Positions 9,152 to 18,308 of a DNA stretch of 59,308 bases are shown piece after piece. The position numbers and the translations under genes are program-made. The DNA lies in NCBI GenBank assembly GCA_945862325.1, contig CAMAXZ010000025.1, forward strand, positions 1 through 59,308. The letters are read 5' to 3'. Numbering within the stretch: the first letter of the stretch is position 1; the number at the start of each line of letters is the position of its first letter. The notes under the pieces are model-generated. The model did not search any database, was not told the DNA's origin, and saw nothing but the letters and a program-made list of their open reading frames with translations. Source of the stretch: Klebsiella pneumoniae (lineage in GTDB: Bacteria; Myxococcota_A; UBA796; SXON01).

Positions 9152-9795
9152 TCGCCGCGCTGCGCGCGCTCGGTCGCCACGCGCTCGCGGCGTTCGTCGC
9201 CGCGCACGTGGCCGTCGTGGTCATCTCGGCGATCCCCTCCCCCGAAGGTGGGCTCTCGCGAAAGAACTGGGCCGATCCGGGCGTGCGCGTCGAGATGGAC
9301 GCCTGGGCCGACCGGCTCGGGATGGACCACGACACCTTCGTCGACCGCCTCTGGGTGTTCGCCAACGCGTACCAGAGCGCCCTCGACGTGCTCCTGCGCC
9401 CCGTCGAGCGCTACGAGCGTTGGACCGCCACCGGCCAGTCGTGGAAGATGTTCGTGGCGCCTCACCGCCAACCCGCGCGCTTCAGCGTCGAGGCCCGCGA
9501 CGCCTCCGGCTGGCGGGTCCTGTTCCGTGAAGGCGATGCCGACGCCACCTGGATGGCGTGGCCGCTTCGAATGGAGCGTCTTCGGGCCTCGATCTTCCGC
9601 TGGGCCTGGCCGTCGCACGCGAAGCCCGCGAAGGCCGCCTGCGGGGCCCTCGCCGCGCGCGCGTTCGCGGAGGACCCAGCGATCGAGGAGGTTCGATGCC
9701 GATTCTGGCGCGCGCGGACTCCGAGCGCGCGCCAGGTGCTCGACGGGCGCATCCCGGACGGCACGTGGGACCCGACGTTCACGGTGCCACGGTGA
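9148..9795 (+). CDS. Hypothetical protein preceding the HTTM gene
   Basis: A 215-residue protein with a TTG start that overlaps the ybiT-like stop by 4 bases. Residues 10-30 form a single hydrophobic segment (anchor or signal). The remainder is soluble, rich in Trp and Arg, and has no motif I recognise. Its stop overlaps the GTG start of the HTTM gene. This soluble-plus-HTTM pairing suggests a two-part membrane enzyme or complex. I can assign no activity. Confidence 0.7.
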   Translation: MIAALRALGRHALAAFVAAHVAVVVISAIPSPEGGLSRKNWADPGVRVEMDAWADRLGMDHDTFVDRLWVFANAYQSALDVLLRPVERYERWTATGQSWKMFVAPHRQPARFSVEARDASGWRVLFREGDADATWMAWPLRMERLRASIFRWAWPSHAKPAKAACGALAARAFAEDPAIEEVRCRFWRARTPSARQVLDGRIPDGTWDPTFTVPR

Positions 9796-10760
9796 GGAAC
9801 CCCTGGCTGGCCTGGGTCGCGCTCGTGCACCACCGCGAGGACGCGACGCCCCTCGCCGTCGTGCGGGCCGCCCTGGCGCTGGTCGTCGTCGCGCACCTCG
9901 CGGGGATGATGGCGTCCGGGGCCGATCTCCTGGTGTGGGTGGACGCCGACCACGGCGGCCTCCGCGACCTGCGTGTTCCCAGGCTCGACGCCTGGGGCGG
10001 CGCCACCGTGCAGAACATCCGCACGGTCGAGCTGTTCTGCATGTTCTCGGCCACGATGCTCGCCCTCGGCGCGCTGACCCCCCTCGCGGCCGTGGCCACC
10101 TGGGCGTCCTTCGCCTTCCTGGGGGACCTGAACAGCCACGCGGGCGGCAGCTACGACGAGGTGATCCTCAACGGGCTCTTCCTGTTGATGCTGTCGGGGT
10201 GCGGGCGCGCGCTGTCCGTCGACGCCCGGGTGTTCGGCGGCGACGGCACCGCGGCGGCCTGGCCGCGCTACCTGCTGATCGGCCAGATCGCCGTCGTCTA
10301 TTGGAGCACCGGGCTCCAGAAGGTCAGCGCCGGGTGGGTGCCGGGCGGGCAGGCCGACGCGCTCTGGTACATCCTGCAGCAGCCCACGTGGCACCGCACC
10401 GAGATGACCTGGTTGGCGCCGTACTTCCCGCTGACGCAGCTCGCGACGACCCTGACCTGGCTCTGGGAGCAGTCGTCGCCCCTGTTCCTCCTCGCGTACG
10501 TGTTCCGCGCCACCCGTACGCGCCCCGGGTCGCTGCGCGCGCAGCTCAACCGAATCGACTTCCGCAGCCTGTTCTTGCTCGGCGGCGCCGCGATGCACCT
10601 CGGCATCGAGCTGTCGATGGAGGTCGGCCCCTTCGGGTGGTCGATGGTCGCGCTCTACGCCGCGGCGTTCCACGGCGACGAGCTTCGGGCGGCCGCGCGG
10701 CGCCTCGCGCGCGGTATGCCTCTTGCATCCCCAGTCGTCGCCCACAAGGAGGCTTCATGA
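9792..10760 (+). CDS. HTTM domain membrane protein (vitamin K carboxylase-like)
   Basis: A 322-residue multi-pass membrane protein. The pattern of hydrophobic helices and the segment IAVVYWSTGLQKVSAGW, with the conserved W/Y-x-G-x-x-K core, matches HTTM (horizontally transferred transmembrane) proteins related to the membrane part of vitamin K-dependent gamma-carboxylase. Bacterial members have mostly unknown substrates. GTG at 9792 is chosen because it gives a stop/start overlap (GTGA) and directly precedes the first membrane segments. The 3' end overlaps the next ATG, so three genes are translationally linked. Confidence 0.85.
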   Translation: MRNPWLAWVALVHHREDATPLAVVRAALALVVVAHLAGMMASGADLLVWVDADHGGLRDLRVPRLDAWGGATVQNIRTVELFCMFSATMLALGALTPLAAVATWASFAFLGDLNSHAGGSYDEVILNGLFLLMLSGCGRALSVDARVFGGDGTAAAWPRYLLIGQIAVVYWSTGLQKVSAGWVPGGQADALWYILQQPTWHRTEMTWLAPYFPLTQLATTLTWLWEQSSPLFLLAYVFRATRTRPGSLRAQLNRIDFRSLFLLGGAAMHLGIELSMEVGPFGWSMVALYAAAFHGDELRAAARRLARGMPLASPVVAHKEAS

Positions 10761-11803
10761 CCACCGCCACGATGCGCGCCCGTTTCCTCGCCGTCCTCGG
10801 TGTCCCGCTCGCCGCGTGCGGGCCCACGTACACCGCCACCGCCTGCATCCCGATGGACGAAGGCGTCGAGACGTGCCCGTCGCCCGCGGAGGCGGCCCAG
10901 ACGCTCGTCGGCCCCGGCTGCGGCGAGGCGATCGTGTCGGTGGACGGCCCTGGCACGTTCGTGGCCGGAGACGACGACACCGGCTGGGCCGGTGACCGCT
11001 GCTGCTACCCCACCACCGAGCGCGAGCTCGCCAATGGCTGCGTCGTCGGCCGCCCGTACACCACCCCGTCCGGCGCCCTGCGGATCTCGCCCACGGTGGC
11101 GCGCGGCGGTTGGGCGCGGGGCCCGCGCCCGGACGTCTCCGCACTGAACGAGGAACAACGCCGTGTCCTCGCCACGGCCTGGGCCGAGGACGCCGCGATC
11201 GAGCACGCGTCGGTCGCGGCGTTCTCGAAGTTCGCGCTCGAGCTGATGGCGGCGGGCGCGCCGGCGGACCTCGTCGACGCCGCGCACGCCGCCGCGCGCG
11301 ACGAGGTGCGACACGCGCGCCTCGCCTACGCGCTCGCGGAGGCCTACGCCGGCGGGCCGGTCGCGCCGGGCGCGTTCCCCTTCGATGGCGCGGTGCCGAT
11401 CGTGGGGGATCTCCCCGCGCTCGCCGCGGCCACCGCGCTCGAGGGCGCCATCGGCGAGACCGTCGTCGCGCTCCTCGCGGTGGAGGCGCTCGAGACCTGC
11501 GTCGATCCGGCCGTCCGCGCGCTGCTGGAGGTCATCGCCCACGACGAGGCCCGCCACGCCGAGCTCGCGTGGCGCGCGCTCCGTTGGATGGTGGACGCGG
11601 GCGGCCCCGCGGTGCGCGACGCCATCGTCGGAGTGCTCGAGGGGGTGCGGCGGGACGGCGTGCGCCCCCCGGCGGTGACGTTCGGCGCGCCGGAGGTCGT
11701 CCTCGCGGCGCACGGGCGGCTGCGCCCCGACGCGATGGCCGCGATGGTGGAGCGCGCCATGGCGGAGGTCGTCCTCCCGTGCATGGCGCGCCTCGCGGCG
11801 TGA
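10757..11803 (+). CDS. Ferritin-like di-iron domain lipoprotein
   Basis: A 348-residue lipoprotein. The ATG at 10757 has a perfect AAGGAGG ribosome site 5 bases upstream, inside the end of the HTTM gene. A lipobox LAAC puts the lipid on Cys21. Residues 22-125 hold several Cys residues and a short secreted-type domain. Residues 135-345 form a ferritin-like four-helix bundle with two E...DExxRH half-sites: Glu149 with Asp182-Glu183...His186, and Glu234 with Asp263-Glu264...His267. It probably binds two metal ions in the periplasm or on the outer membrane. Oxidase, iron storage or another activity cannot be decided. Confidence 0.85.
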   Translation: MTTATMRARFLAVLGVPLAACGPTYTATACIPMDEGVETCPSPAEAAQTLVGPGCGEAIVSVDGPGTFVAGDDDTGWAGDRCCYPTTERELANGCVVGRPYTTPSGALRISPTVARGGWARGPRPDVSALNEEQRRVLATAWAEDAAIEHASVAAFSKFALELMAAGAPADLVDAAHAAARDEVRHARLAYALAEAYAGGPVAPGAFPFDGAVPIVGDLPALAAATALEGAIGETVVALLAVEALETCVDPAVRALLEVIAHDEARHAELAWRALRWMVDAGGPAVRDAIVGVLEGVRRDGVRPPAVTFGAPEVVLAAHGRLRPDAMAAMVERAMAEVVLPCMARLAA

Positions 11804-11818
11804 CGAGGCGCCTTCGCG

Positions 11819-12841
11819 CTACTCGTCGAGGACTTCGACGAGGGTGAGCCCGTCGACGAGCTCCGCGGTGATGTCGACCGCCCACACGTTCACGCAGTAC
11901 ACCTCCCCGTCGGCGCAGGGCAGGCAGGGGATGCCCGCGGCTTCGGCGAAGTCGCACACGGCGTTGGGGTTGTCCGGCTGGCCGAGGGCGGGGCCCATGT
12001 AGCGGGTGTCGCAGAAGCCGCCGGCCGTGGCCTCCTCGATCGCGCTGCCGTCGGCGCGGAAGGTGCCGGAGAACGCGAAGTCGTGCACGGGGATCGCCAC
12101 GTCGCCGTACATGATCGTGATGACGTCCGTGGAGGCCTGGAAGTACGGCTGCCCCGCGAAGTCGGCGACCGGGAAGTCCCAGGTCGGCAGGTTGAGCTGC
12201 CGGTACTCGCCGCGGTCGTTCAAGGTGCCGAGGCCACCGAGGATGTCGATGTTGGTCGCGTCGACCGAGGTGACCCCGAGGAGGATCGGCGCCGTGAGGA
12301 AACGCCCCTTGAGCAGGTCGAGGAACGGCGGATCGACGATGGTCGACTGCGCGAAGCTGAACACGAAGGTGTCGCCGACGAGCTCGGCGGGGTCGATCGT
12401 GAGCGGGCTGCCCGTGCCCGACGTGGTGAAGCCGACCACGGTCATGACGTCGCAGAGCGACACGGAGAGCGTGTGCGCGGAGGCGGGCGTGCCGACCATG
12501 TCGAGCGTGGCCATCACGTTGCCCTCGGCCCAGGTGGTCTGGAAGGGCACCGCCGCGCCCGTCGCGTCCACGAGGGTGAACGTCGCGCCGTCGGAGGCCG
12601 CGTCGCCGTCGAAGCTGACCGTGATCGAACCTCGGTAGTACACGTCGACGGCGCCGTCTTCCACGGACACCGAGGACACGGTCGTCTCGCAGGCGACGTT
12701 GGTGTCGTCGGTGTCGCCGGAGTCGGTGTCGCCGGAGTCGGTGTCGAGGTCGGTGTCGGTCGTGTCGCCCTCGTCCTTGTCGGTGTCAGGGTTGCAGCCG
12801 AGCGCCAGGAGCGCGAGCGGAAGCAGGATGGTTCGGGTCAA
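11819..12841 (-). CDS. Lipoprotein with Asp/Thr stalk and SbsA Ig-like (Big_5-like) domain
   Basis: A 340-residue surface lipoprotein. The lipobox LALGC places the acyl-Cys at 16. A low-complexity stalk of repeated Asp-Thr-Asp/Ser-Gly follows to about residue 48. A domain resembling bacterial Ig-like Big_5 (residues about 52-150) comes next, with a YYRGSITVSFD strand, then a beta-rich region of unknown type ending in a Cys-containing segment. The start is TTG, chosen because it overlaps the TGA of the upstream gene and has AGGAGG just upstream. No enzyme motif is visible; a structural or adhesive role is plausible. Confidence 0.75.
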   Translation of the reverse strand: MTRTILLPLALLALGCNPDTDKDEGDTTDTDLDTDSGDTDSGDTDDTNVACETTVSSVSVEDGAVDVYYRGSITVSFDGDAASDGATFTLVDATGAAVPFQTTWAEGNVMATLDMVGTPASAHTLSVSLCDVMTVVGFTTSGTGSPLTIDPAELVGDTFVFSFAQSTIVDPPFLDLLKGRFLTAPILLGVTSVDATNIDILGGLGTLNDRGEYRQLNLPTWDFPVADFAGQPYFQASTDVITIMYGDVAIPVHDFAFSGTFRADGSAIEEATAGGFCDTRYMGPALGQPDNPNAVCDFAEAAGIPCLPCADGEVYCVNVWAVDITAELVDGLTLVEVLDE

Positions 12842-13752
12842 GGGGTCTCCTCCTCGGGGTCAAACGCGATGTCCAGCGTGTACCAATGGAACGGCGAGCC
12901 GATGTCGTCCACGGTGCGGACCTGCAGGTAGTAGCGGTTCGCTTCGCCGATGCGGCGCTGGTAGTACGGGTCCGGGTCGTACCCGATCTCGCCGGACGTG
13001 TCCGTGGCGATGAGCGTCGTCCCGTCGTCGCGGAACACCCGAAGCGTGGTGTCCGCGGGGCTGCCCACGGTGTAGGCGTCGATCGTGACGGTGAACGTGC
13101 CAGCGCCTGGAAAGCTCACGTCGTACCAGTCGAAGTCGGGAGTCTCGCCGAGGGTGGCGAACACCTTGTCGCCGGGCTGCACGACCTGTGCGGTGGGGTA
13201 GCTGTCGTTCGGCTCGACCTCTTCGTGCGACCAGCGCACCGGCGCCTTCGTCTGCGAGGTGAGCAGGAACCAGCCGAAGTCTTCGCCGAACTCGAAGTTC
13301 GTGTCGGACACGACCACGGTCCAGTCCGTGGCGGCGGCGACCGGGAACACCATGCGCGGGTCGGTGCCGAGGTAGCGCCCGGTCACCATGGCGGTGGTGC
13401 CGTTGCCGATGAGCTGGAACTGCGGGTCGGTGTCGTAGCCGCGCGCGTACGCCTCGACGTTGATCTCGACCCAGCCGGGCTCCGTGTTCGAGAAGGCGAA
13501 GACGTCGAGATCGTTGCGCCGCTCGATGAAGCCGCACGCCCAGACCTCCATCGGAAGCGGAGTGCCCTCGAGGATGTTGTCGTTCGGCTCTACCTCTTCG
13601 AGGTCGCACAAGGCCGGGGGAGAGGTGTCGGGCGCCGAGTCGTCGGGAGGGCTCGAGTCTTCCGGCGGCGCGGTGTCGATCGGCGGCGAGTCATCCGGCC
13701 GCGGGAGCTCCGGCTGGCAGCCGTTGCACGCCATCCACATCAGAAACAGCAT
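12838..13752 (-). CDS. Secreted lipoprotein with two PPC-like (pre-peptidase C-terminal) domains
   Basis: A 304-residue protein beginning with a hydrophobic signal ending MWMACNGC, so the lipid anchor is probably Cys9 or Cys12. A Pro/Asp/Ser-rich stalk follows to about residue 45. Two tandem domains each open with the hallmark EEVEPND and carry the D-x-D-x-F/Y-x-F/V strand pattern of PPC domains, which are secreted beta-sandwiches usually attached to peptidases. Here no peptidase is attached. ATG at 13752 is preferred to a GTG three codons earlier because GGAG lies 10 bases before it. The stop overlaps the next gene's TTG start, so the pair is co-translated. Confidence 0.8.
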   Translation of the reverse strand: MLFLMWMACNGCQPELPRPDDSPPIDTAPPEDSSPPDDSAPDTSPPALCDLEEVEPNDNILEGTPLPMEVWACGFIERRNDLDVFAFSNTEPGWVEINVEAYARGYDTDPQFQLIGNGTTAMVTGRYLGTDPRMVFPVAAATDWTVVVSDTNFEFGEDFGWFLLTSQTKAPVRWSHEEVEPNDSYPTAQVVQPGDKVFATLGETPDFDWYDVSFPGAGTFTVTIDAYTVGSPADTTLRVFRDDGTTLIATDTSGEIGYDPDPYYQRRIGEANRYYLQVRTVDDIGSPFHWYTLDIAFDPEEETP

Positions 13753-13821
13753 CGCCGCCACGCTCCGAACACCAGGATAGCCCAACCGCGGGCTGCTATG
13801 GTGGATTCGAGGAGACAGCCA

Positions 13822-15267
13822 ATGATCGTAGGGTTCCTGTTCGCCGTGGCCTGCGCGCCGCCCGAGTCGAATGTACAGAAGGCCGTCCCCAACCTCCTCG
13901 TCGTGCCGGAGGCGCTCGACTTCGGCGACGTCGTGGTCGACTACGGGGCGACGCTCCCCGTCACGTTGTTCAACGGCGGGCTCGGAGGGCTCGAGGTGAC
14001 CAGCGCGACGATCGACGGCGACGCGGCCGTCTGGACAGTCGGCGCTCTGCCGACCGAGGCGCTGCCGAAGGACGCCGAGTACGCCCTGAACATCGACTTC
14101 GTCCCAGCCGACTACGTCGACTACGCGGCCACGCTCACCCTCGTCACCAACGACGAGTCCTCCCCCCACACCGTGACCCTCGCCGGCACGGGCGTCGAGG
14201 CGCCCACCCCGGACATCGCGTTCGACCCCCTGTCCATCGACTTCGGCAACGTGACGCCGCTCACGACCACCGCGCTCTGGACCACGGTCTCGAACCTCGG
14301 CGACGGCCCGCTGACGATCGCGTCCGTCACGCAGGCGGGCTCCGGCAGCTTCACCCTGGTGACGGACATGCGGGGCGTGGTGCTGAGCCCGGGCGAGTCG
14401 CAGCAGGTCGTGGTCACGTACACTCCCCCGAACGCCGACGGCGACAGCGGCGGGCTCACGTTCGCGTCGGACGACCCGGACGAGCCCGAGGTGCGGGTGC
14501 CGCTCGTCGGCAACGGCGGAGCCGACTTCGACTACCCGATCGCGGTGATCGACGGGCCCAGCTCCATCGCTCCGCGCGAGACGATCTCCCTCGACGGCGC
14601 CTCGAGCTCCGACCCGAGCGGCTACCTCCCGCTGTCGTACGAGTGGACGATCACCACCGTGCCGGATGGCTCGCTCGCGGGCGAGTCTCTCGTGACCCTC
14701 ACCGAAGAGGCGGTGTTCACGACCGACCTCGCCGGCGTCTACGAGGTCGAGCTCGTGGTCACCAACACCGTCGGCCTGCGCTCCGTGCCGGCGGTGTGGG
14801 AGGGCGACGCCATCCCCGAGGAGCAGCTCCACGTCGAGCTGACCTGGAACACCACCGCGGCGGACCTCGATCTCCACCTGCTCGACACCGACGGCGAGCT
14901 CTTCCTCGACCCGGGCGACTGCAACTGGTGCAACCAGTCGCCGAGCTGGGGCGCCACCGGCCGCGACGACGACCCCCGCCTCGACATCGACGACCAGTTC
15001 GGGCTCGGGCCGGAGAACATCAACATCGACGTGCCCGCCGACGGCGAATACCGAATCCGCGTCCACTACTTCACGCAGAACGGCGACGGCGACGTGGCCG
15101 CGCACGTCGCGGTCTACACCTACGGGCTGCTGGCCGCCGAGTACGACGCGGTGCTCACCCGCGACAAGGTGTGGGACGTGGCCTACGTGCGGTGGCCCGA
15201 GGGCCTCGTGGTCGAGGAGTACACCGAGCTCTACTCGCCCACGCGCCGGACCTGCGTCAGCGAGTGA
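13822..15267 (+). CDS. Lipoprotein with ASH-type and PKD-like beta domains
   Basis: A 481-residue lipoprotein; GAGGAG lies 7 bases before the ATG at 13822, and the signal ends at AVAC with acyl-Cys13. Residues 25-125 and 130-240 look like two ASPM-SPD-2-Hydin (choice-of-anchor D) immunoglobulin-like domains, each with an LDFGDV or IDFGNV strand and a closing L-x-G-x-G strand. A PKD-like domain follows at about 245-335 (AVIDGPSSI to YEVELVVTN). The last 140 residues are a beta-rich domain with an LTWNTTAADLDLHLL start, as in secreted pre-peptidase-like domains. Probably a surface adhesion or scaffold protein. Confidence 0.75.
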   Translation: MIVGFLFAVACAPPESNVQKAVPNLLVVPEALDFGDVVVDYGATLPVTLFNGGLGGLEVTSATIDGDAAVWTVGALPTEALPKDAEYALNIDFVPADYVDYAATLTLVTNDESSPHTVTLAGTGVEAPTPDIAFDPLSIDFGNVTPLTTTALWTTVSNLGDGPLTIASVTQAGSGSFTLVTDMRGVVLSPGESQQVVVTYTPPNADGDSGGLTFASDDPDEPEVRVPLVGNGGADFDYPIAVIDGPSSIAPRETISLDGASSSDPSGYLPLSYEWTITTVPDGSLAGESLVTLTEEAVFTTDLAGVYEVELVVTNTVGLRSVPAVWEGDAIPEEQLHVELTWNTTAADLDLHLLDTDGELFLDPGDCNWCNQSPSWGATGRDDDPRLDIDDQFGLGPENINIDVPADGEYRIRVHYFTQNGDGDVAAHVAVYTYGLLAAEYDAVLTRDKVWDVAYVRWPEGLVVEEYTELYSPTRRTCVSE

Positions 15268-15272
15268 GCCGG

Positions 15273-16079
15273 ATGCGCCCGTGTTCCTGGGTGCTCGCGG
15301 CCGGCCTCTCCGCCGGGTGCACGCCGCCGGACGCGCCGCGGCCCGCCGTGACGTCGGCGGAGGACGCGGCGTCGGACACCGACACCGCCGACGAGCGCGC
15401 CGCGTGCGGCGACGAAGGCGCCGTCCGCCGGTACTGCGCGTCGTGCGCCGAGCTGCTCGCCGTGGCGCCGACGACGCCCGACGGCCCGGTGACCCTCGAG
15501 GTGTCCGCGCCCTTCGAGACCTGGTGCGACATGACCACCGCCGGCGGCGGATGGACGCTGGTCGGCACGAACGGATGGGGCGGGGCGTGGACCGTGCGGT
15601 CCATCCTCGACCAGAGCACCTTCGGCACCGCCGCGCTGGACGCCGACTGGAAGAGCGCCGCGTTCTCCGAGGTGGTCGCGAACGACCTCCTGTTCGAGAC
15701 CGACGCCGAATACGCCGTGTACCTCGATGTCGCAGGGGGTCAGCCGTACCAGGCCTTCCAGGAGGGCGTCCCGATGCACAATTGCGGCGTCGGCACGCCG
15801 CACGAGTGGGCGCTGACGGAAGGCACGTTCTCCGACCCGGATCTGTGCAGCACCAACTTGTACGTCCACCCGATCGACTGGGAGGGCGGCGCGTACCCGT
15901 GCGGCGACGCCGAAGTGGCCACCGGTCCGGCGTGGAGCACCCGGAACAAGCGCCTCGGCTGCCCCCTGAACGACCCGGCGGGCTCGGCGTTCATCGCCGA
16001 CCCGTGGGACCTCAACCCCTGGGGCGCGCGCGGCGGCCCCGGGGGGAACCTGCCGCTCCGGATGTGGGTGCGCGGCTGA
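15273..16079 (+). CDS. Lipoprotein with fibrinogen-related (FReD-like) domain
   Basis: A 268-residue lipoprotein 5 bases after the previous gene. The signal ends at SAGC (acyl-Cys16). A short acidic Ser/Thr/Asp linker leads to a domain (about 45-268) starting with SCAELL and containing WCDMTTAGGGWTLVG, the signature of the fibrinogen C-terminal globular fold best known from animal ficolins and found sporadically in bacterial secreted proteins. Six or more Cys residues could form disulfides. In animals this fold binds acetylated sugars; a carbohydrate-binding role here is inference. Confidence 0.75.
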   Translation: MRPCSWVLAAGLSAGCTPPDAPRPAVTSAEDAASDTDTADERAACGDEGAVRRYCASCAELLAVAPTTPDGPVTLEVSAPFETWCDMTTAGGGWTLVGTNGWGGAWTVRSILDQSTFGTAALDADWKSAAFSEVVANDLLFETDAEYAVYLDVAGGQPYQAFQEGVPMHNCGVGTPHEWALTEGTFSDPDLCSTNLYVHPIDWEGGAYPCGDAEVATGPAWSTRNKRLGCPLNDPAGSAFIADPWDLNPWGARGGPGGNLPLRMWVRG

Positions 16080-16106
16080 ACCGACGGGCCGTGGCCTGCC
16101 GTGGTG

Positions 16107-18287
16107 TCAGTCGCACGACCCGTTGGCGACGCCGGGCGTCCCGTAGTCGGGGTAGCCGGTGTAGCTGGACGCGGAGTTGATCGTGCTGCTCGACGCGAGG
16201 CACCATGCGCCGGCGTCGTCGTTGAGGTCCGCGTCGAGCGAATCGTCGTCGAGGCGCATCGAGTAGCGCGCGGTGCGCGGCCACGAATCGCCGTCGGCGT
16301 CGGCGCCGAGCGACCACACGACCTCGTCGATCAAGCTTCCACCCACGTAGACGGCCACGAGGTCGTCGTCACGGTCGAAGTAGTAGGTGGAGTCGTAGTA
16401 GGGCGCGCCGACGGCGGAGGAGCCCCACTCGTAGTCGCAGGTATAGGTCGCGGAGAACCAGGTGTCGGCGTAGCAGAAGGTGGCGTGGCCGCCGGCCGGC
16501 ACGACGAGGCCGGCGTCGGGCGACACGTAGAAGCTGTCGCCCAGCTCCTCCTCGATGTACCAGCCGCTCATGTCGATGTCGAACGCCGACGTGTTGTGGA
16601 CCTCGAACCACTGCCCGTTGGCGTTCGTCGCGGACCCCGAGCCGCCCGTGTAGGGCTGGCGGGCGATCTCCGAGACCACGAGGTCGCCGTACGCCACGAA
16701 GTCTTCGTCGACGAGGTCGTCGCAGTCCTGGTCGACCAGATCGCGCACCTCCGCGGCGCCGGGGAGGACGGAGTCGTCGCCGTCGTCGCAGTCCTCCGAG
16801 TTGGCGACGAAGCCGGTCGGCAAGTCGCACGCGATGGAGGTCACGTCGAGGTCGCCGTAGCCGTCCGCGTCGGTGTCGGCGTACCAGGTCGAGGCGTCGT
16901 ACGCGGACGACTCGTCGATCTCGCCGTCGCAGTCGTTGTCGAAGGTGTCGCACGCTTCGCGCGCGCCGGGGTTGGCGGACGCGCGCGAGTCGTCGCAGTC
17001 TTCCGCGTCGTCGGCGTAGCCCGCGGGCTCCGTGCAGGCGTTGGCCGTGACCGAGTCGCTGCCGTAGCCGTCGCTGTCGGCGTCGACGTACCAGGTGGAC
17101 GAGTCGGCGGCGTCCGTCTCGTTGGACAGTCCGTCGCAGTCCTCGTCGCCGCCGGCGCACACCTCGGTGGCGAGCGGGCTGATGGCGTCATCGTCGTCGT
17201 CGCAGTCGCCGCCCTGGGTGATCCACCCGGAGAGCGGCTCGCACGACGCCACGCCGGCCGTCGCGTCGCCGTAGCCGTCGCCGTCGTCGTCCGGGTAGTA
17301 CGGCGTGGCGTCGGGCGCGTCGGAGTCGATGACCGCGTCGCAGTCGTCGTCGACGCCGTTGCAGGCCTCGATCGCCCCCGGGCTGATGGCCGGGTCGGCG
17401 TCGTTGCAGTCGGTCGACACCTCGGAGTAGCCGGACGGCGTGCCGCACGCGAGCGTGCTGTAGAGCGCGTCGCCGTAGCCGTCCGAGTCGGAGTCCTGGT
17501 AGTAGGTGCGGTAGTCGGTGGCGCCCTCGTCCGTGTCGCCGTCGCAGTCGTTGTCGCCGAGGTCGCACACCTCGACCGCGCCGGGGAAGCTGGCGACGTC
17601 CGTGTCGTCGCAGTCGGTCGCGTCGGCCACGTAGCCCTCGGGCTGCGCGCAGCTCCGGGCCTGGGTGCCGAGGTCGCCGTAGGTGTCGGCGTCGAAGTCG
17701 GCGTACCAGACCGTCGCGTCGGCCGCGTCGTCGTCGACCCACCCGGTGCAGTCGTCGTCGACCCCGTTGCAGACCTCGTCGGCGCCGGGGTTGACCGCGA
17801 CGTCCGTCTCGTCGCAATCGCCGCCCTCCGCGGAGGTGCCGGTCGGCACGTCGCAGTAGACGCCCTGCGCGTCCCCCGAGCCGAACCCGTCGCCGTCGAC
17901 GTCCGCGTACACGGCGACCGCGTCGACCGCGTCCTCGTCGCGCTCGCCGTCGCAGTCGTCGTCCCGGTCGTTGCAGAGTTCGTCGGCGCCCGGGTACACG
18001 GCGGCGTTCTCGTCGTCGCAGTCGCCGCCCTCGCCGGCCCCGCGGACGCCGTCGCCGTCCTGGTCGAAGTCATCGGCGCCGTCGCAGTCGCTGTCGATGC
18101 CGTCGTACCAGGTCTCTTCCGCGCCGGGGTTCACGGACGCCGCGGCGTCGTTGCAATCCTCCGACTCGGGGTAGCCGTCGCCGTCGGCGTCGACCGCCGC
18201 GGAGTCCGAGGAGTCGGTGGGGTCGTCGTCGCCCTTGTCGGTGCAGGCGACGAGGACGAAGAGTAGGCTGATCCAGGCCGTCCGCAT
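16107..18287 (-). CDS. Lipoprotein with eight MopE-like repeats and a C-terminal lamin-tail domain
   Basis: A 726-residue lipoprotein (lipobox LVAC, acyl-Cys15). After a short acidic stalk, residues 35-535 hold about eight copies of a 55- to 65-residue unit built on DCxD...PGA.E.C..xD.DCDG...DE, the MopE-like putative metal-binding repeat with Ca-loop-like DxDGDG segments. Residues about 540-725 form a lamin-tail domain, opening with DLVVSEIAR and W-FEVHN and ending in GTPGVAN. The acidic loops probably bind Ca2+ or another metal; the copper binding known for MopE itself should not be assumed. The long opposite-strand frame is a shadow of the GAC-rich repeats. The next gene upstream is a shorter paralog. 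Confidence 0.85.
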   Translation of the reverse strand: MRTAWISLLFVLVACTDKGDDDPTDSSDSAAVDADGDGYPESEDCNDAAASVNPGAEETWYDGIDSDCDGADDFDQDGDGVRGAGEGGDCDDENAAVYPGADELCNDRDDDCDGERDEDAVDAVAVYADVDGDGFGSGDAQGVYCDVPTGTSAEGGDCDETDVAVNPGADEVCNGVDDDCTGWVDDDAADATVWYADFDADTYGDLGTQARSCAQPEGYVADATDCDDTDVASFPGAVEVCDLGDNDCDGDTDEGATDYRTYYQDSDSDGYGDALYSTLACGTPSGYSEVSTDCNDADPAISPGAIEACNGVDDDCDAVIDSDAPDATPYYPDDDGDGYGDATAGVASCEPLSGWITQGGDCDDDDDAISPLATEVCAGGDEDCDGLSNETDAADSSTWYVDADSDGYGSDSVTANACTEPAGYADDAEDCDDSRASANPGAREACDTFDNDCDGEIDESSAYDASTWYADTDADGYGDLDVTSIACDLPTGFVANSEDCDDGDDSVLPGAAEVRDLVDQDCDDLVDEDFVAYGDLVVSEIARQPYTGGSGSATNANGQWFEVHNTSAFDIDMSGWYIEEELGDSFYVSPDAGLVVPAGGHATFCYADTWFSATYTCDYEWGSSAVGAPYYDSTYYFDRDDDLVAVYVGGSLIDEVVWSLGADADGDSWPRTARYSMRLDDDSLDADLNDDAGAWCLASSSTINSASSYTGYPDYGTPGVANGSCD

Positions 18288-18308
18288 GTCCGTTTCCTCC
18301 GCGGGGGG

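Noticed and set aside
16101..18266. Long plus-strand reading frame of about 721 residues opposite the MopE-repeat gene
   Set aside because: It is an antisense shadow: GAC/GTC-rich repeat DNA lacks stops on the opposite strand. The product is Val/Arg-rich without domains, while the minus frame has a signal, repeats and a lamin-tail domain.
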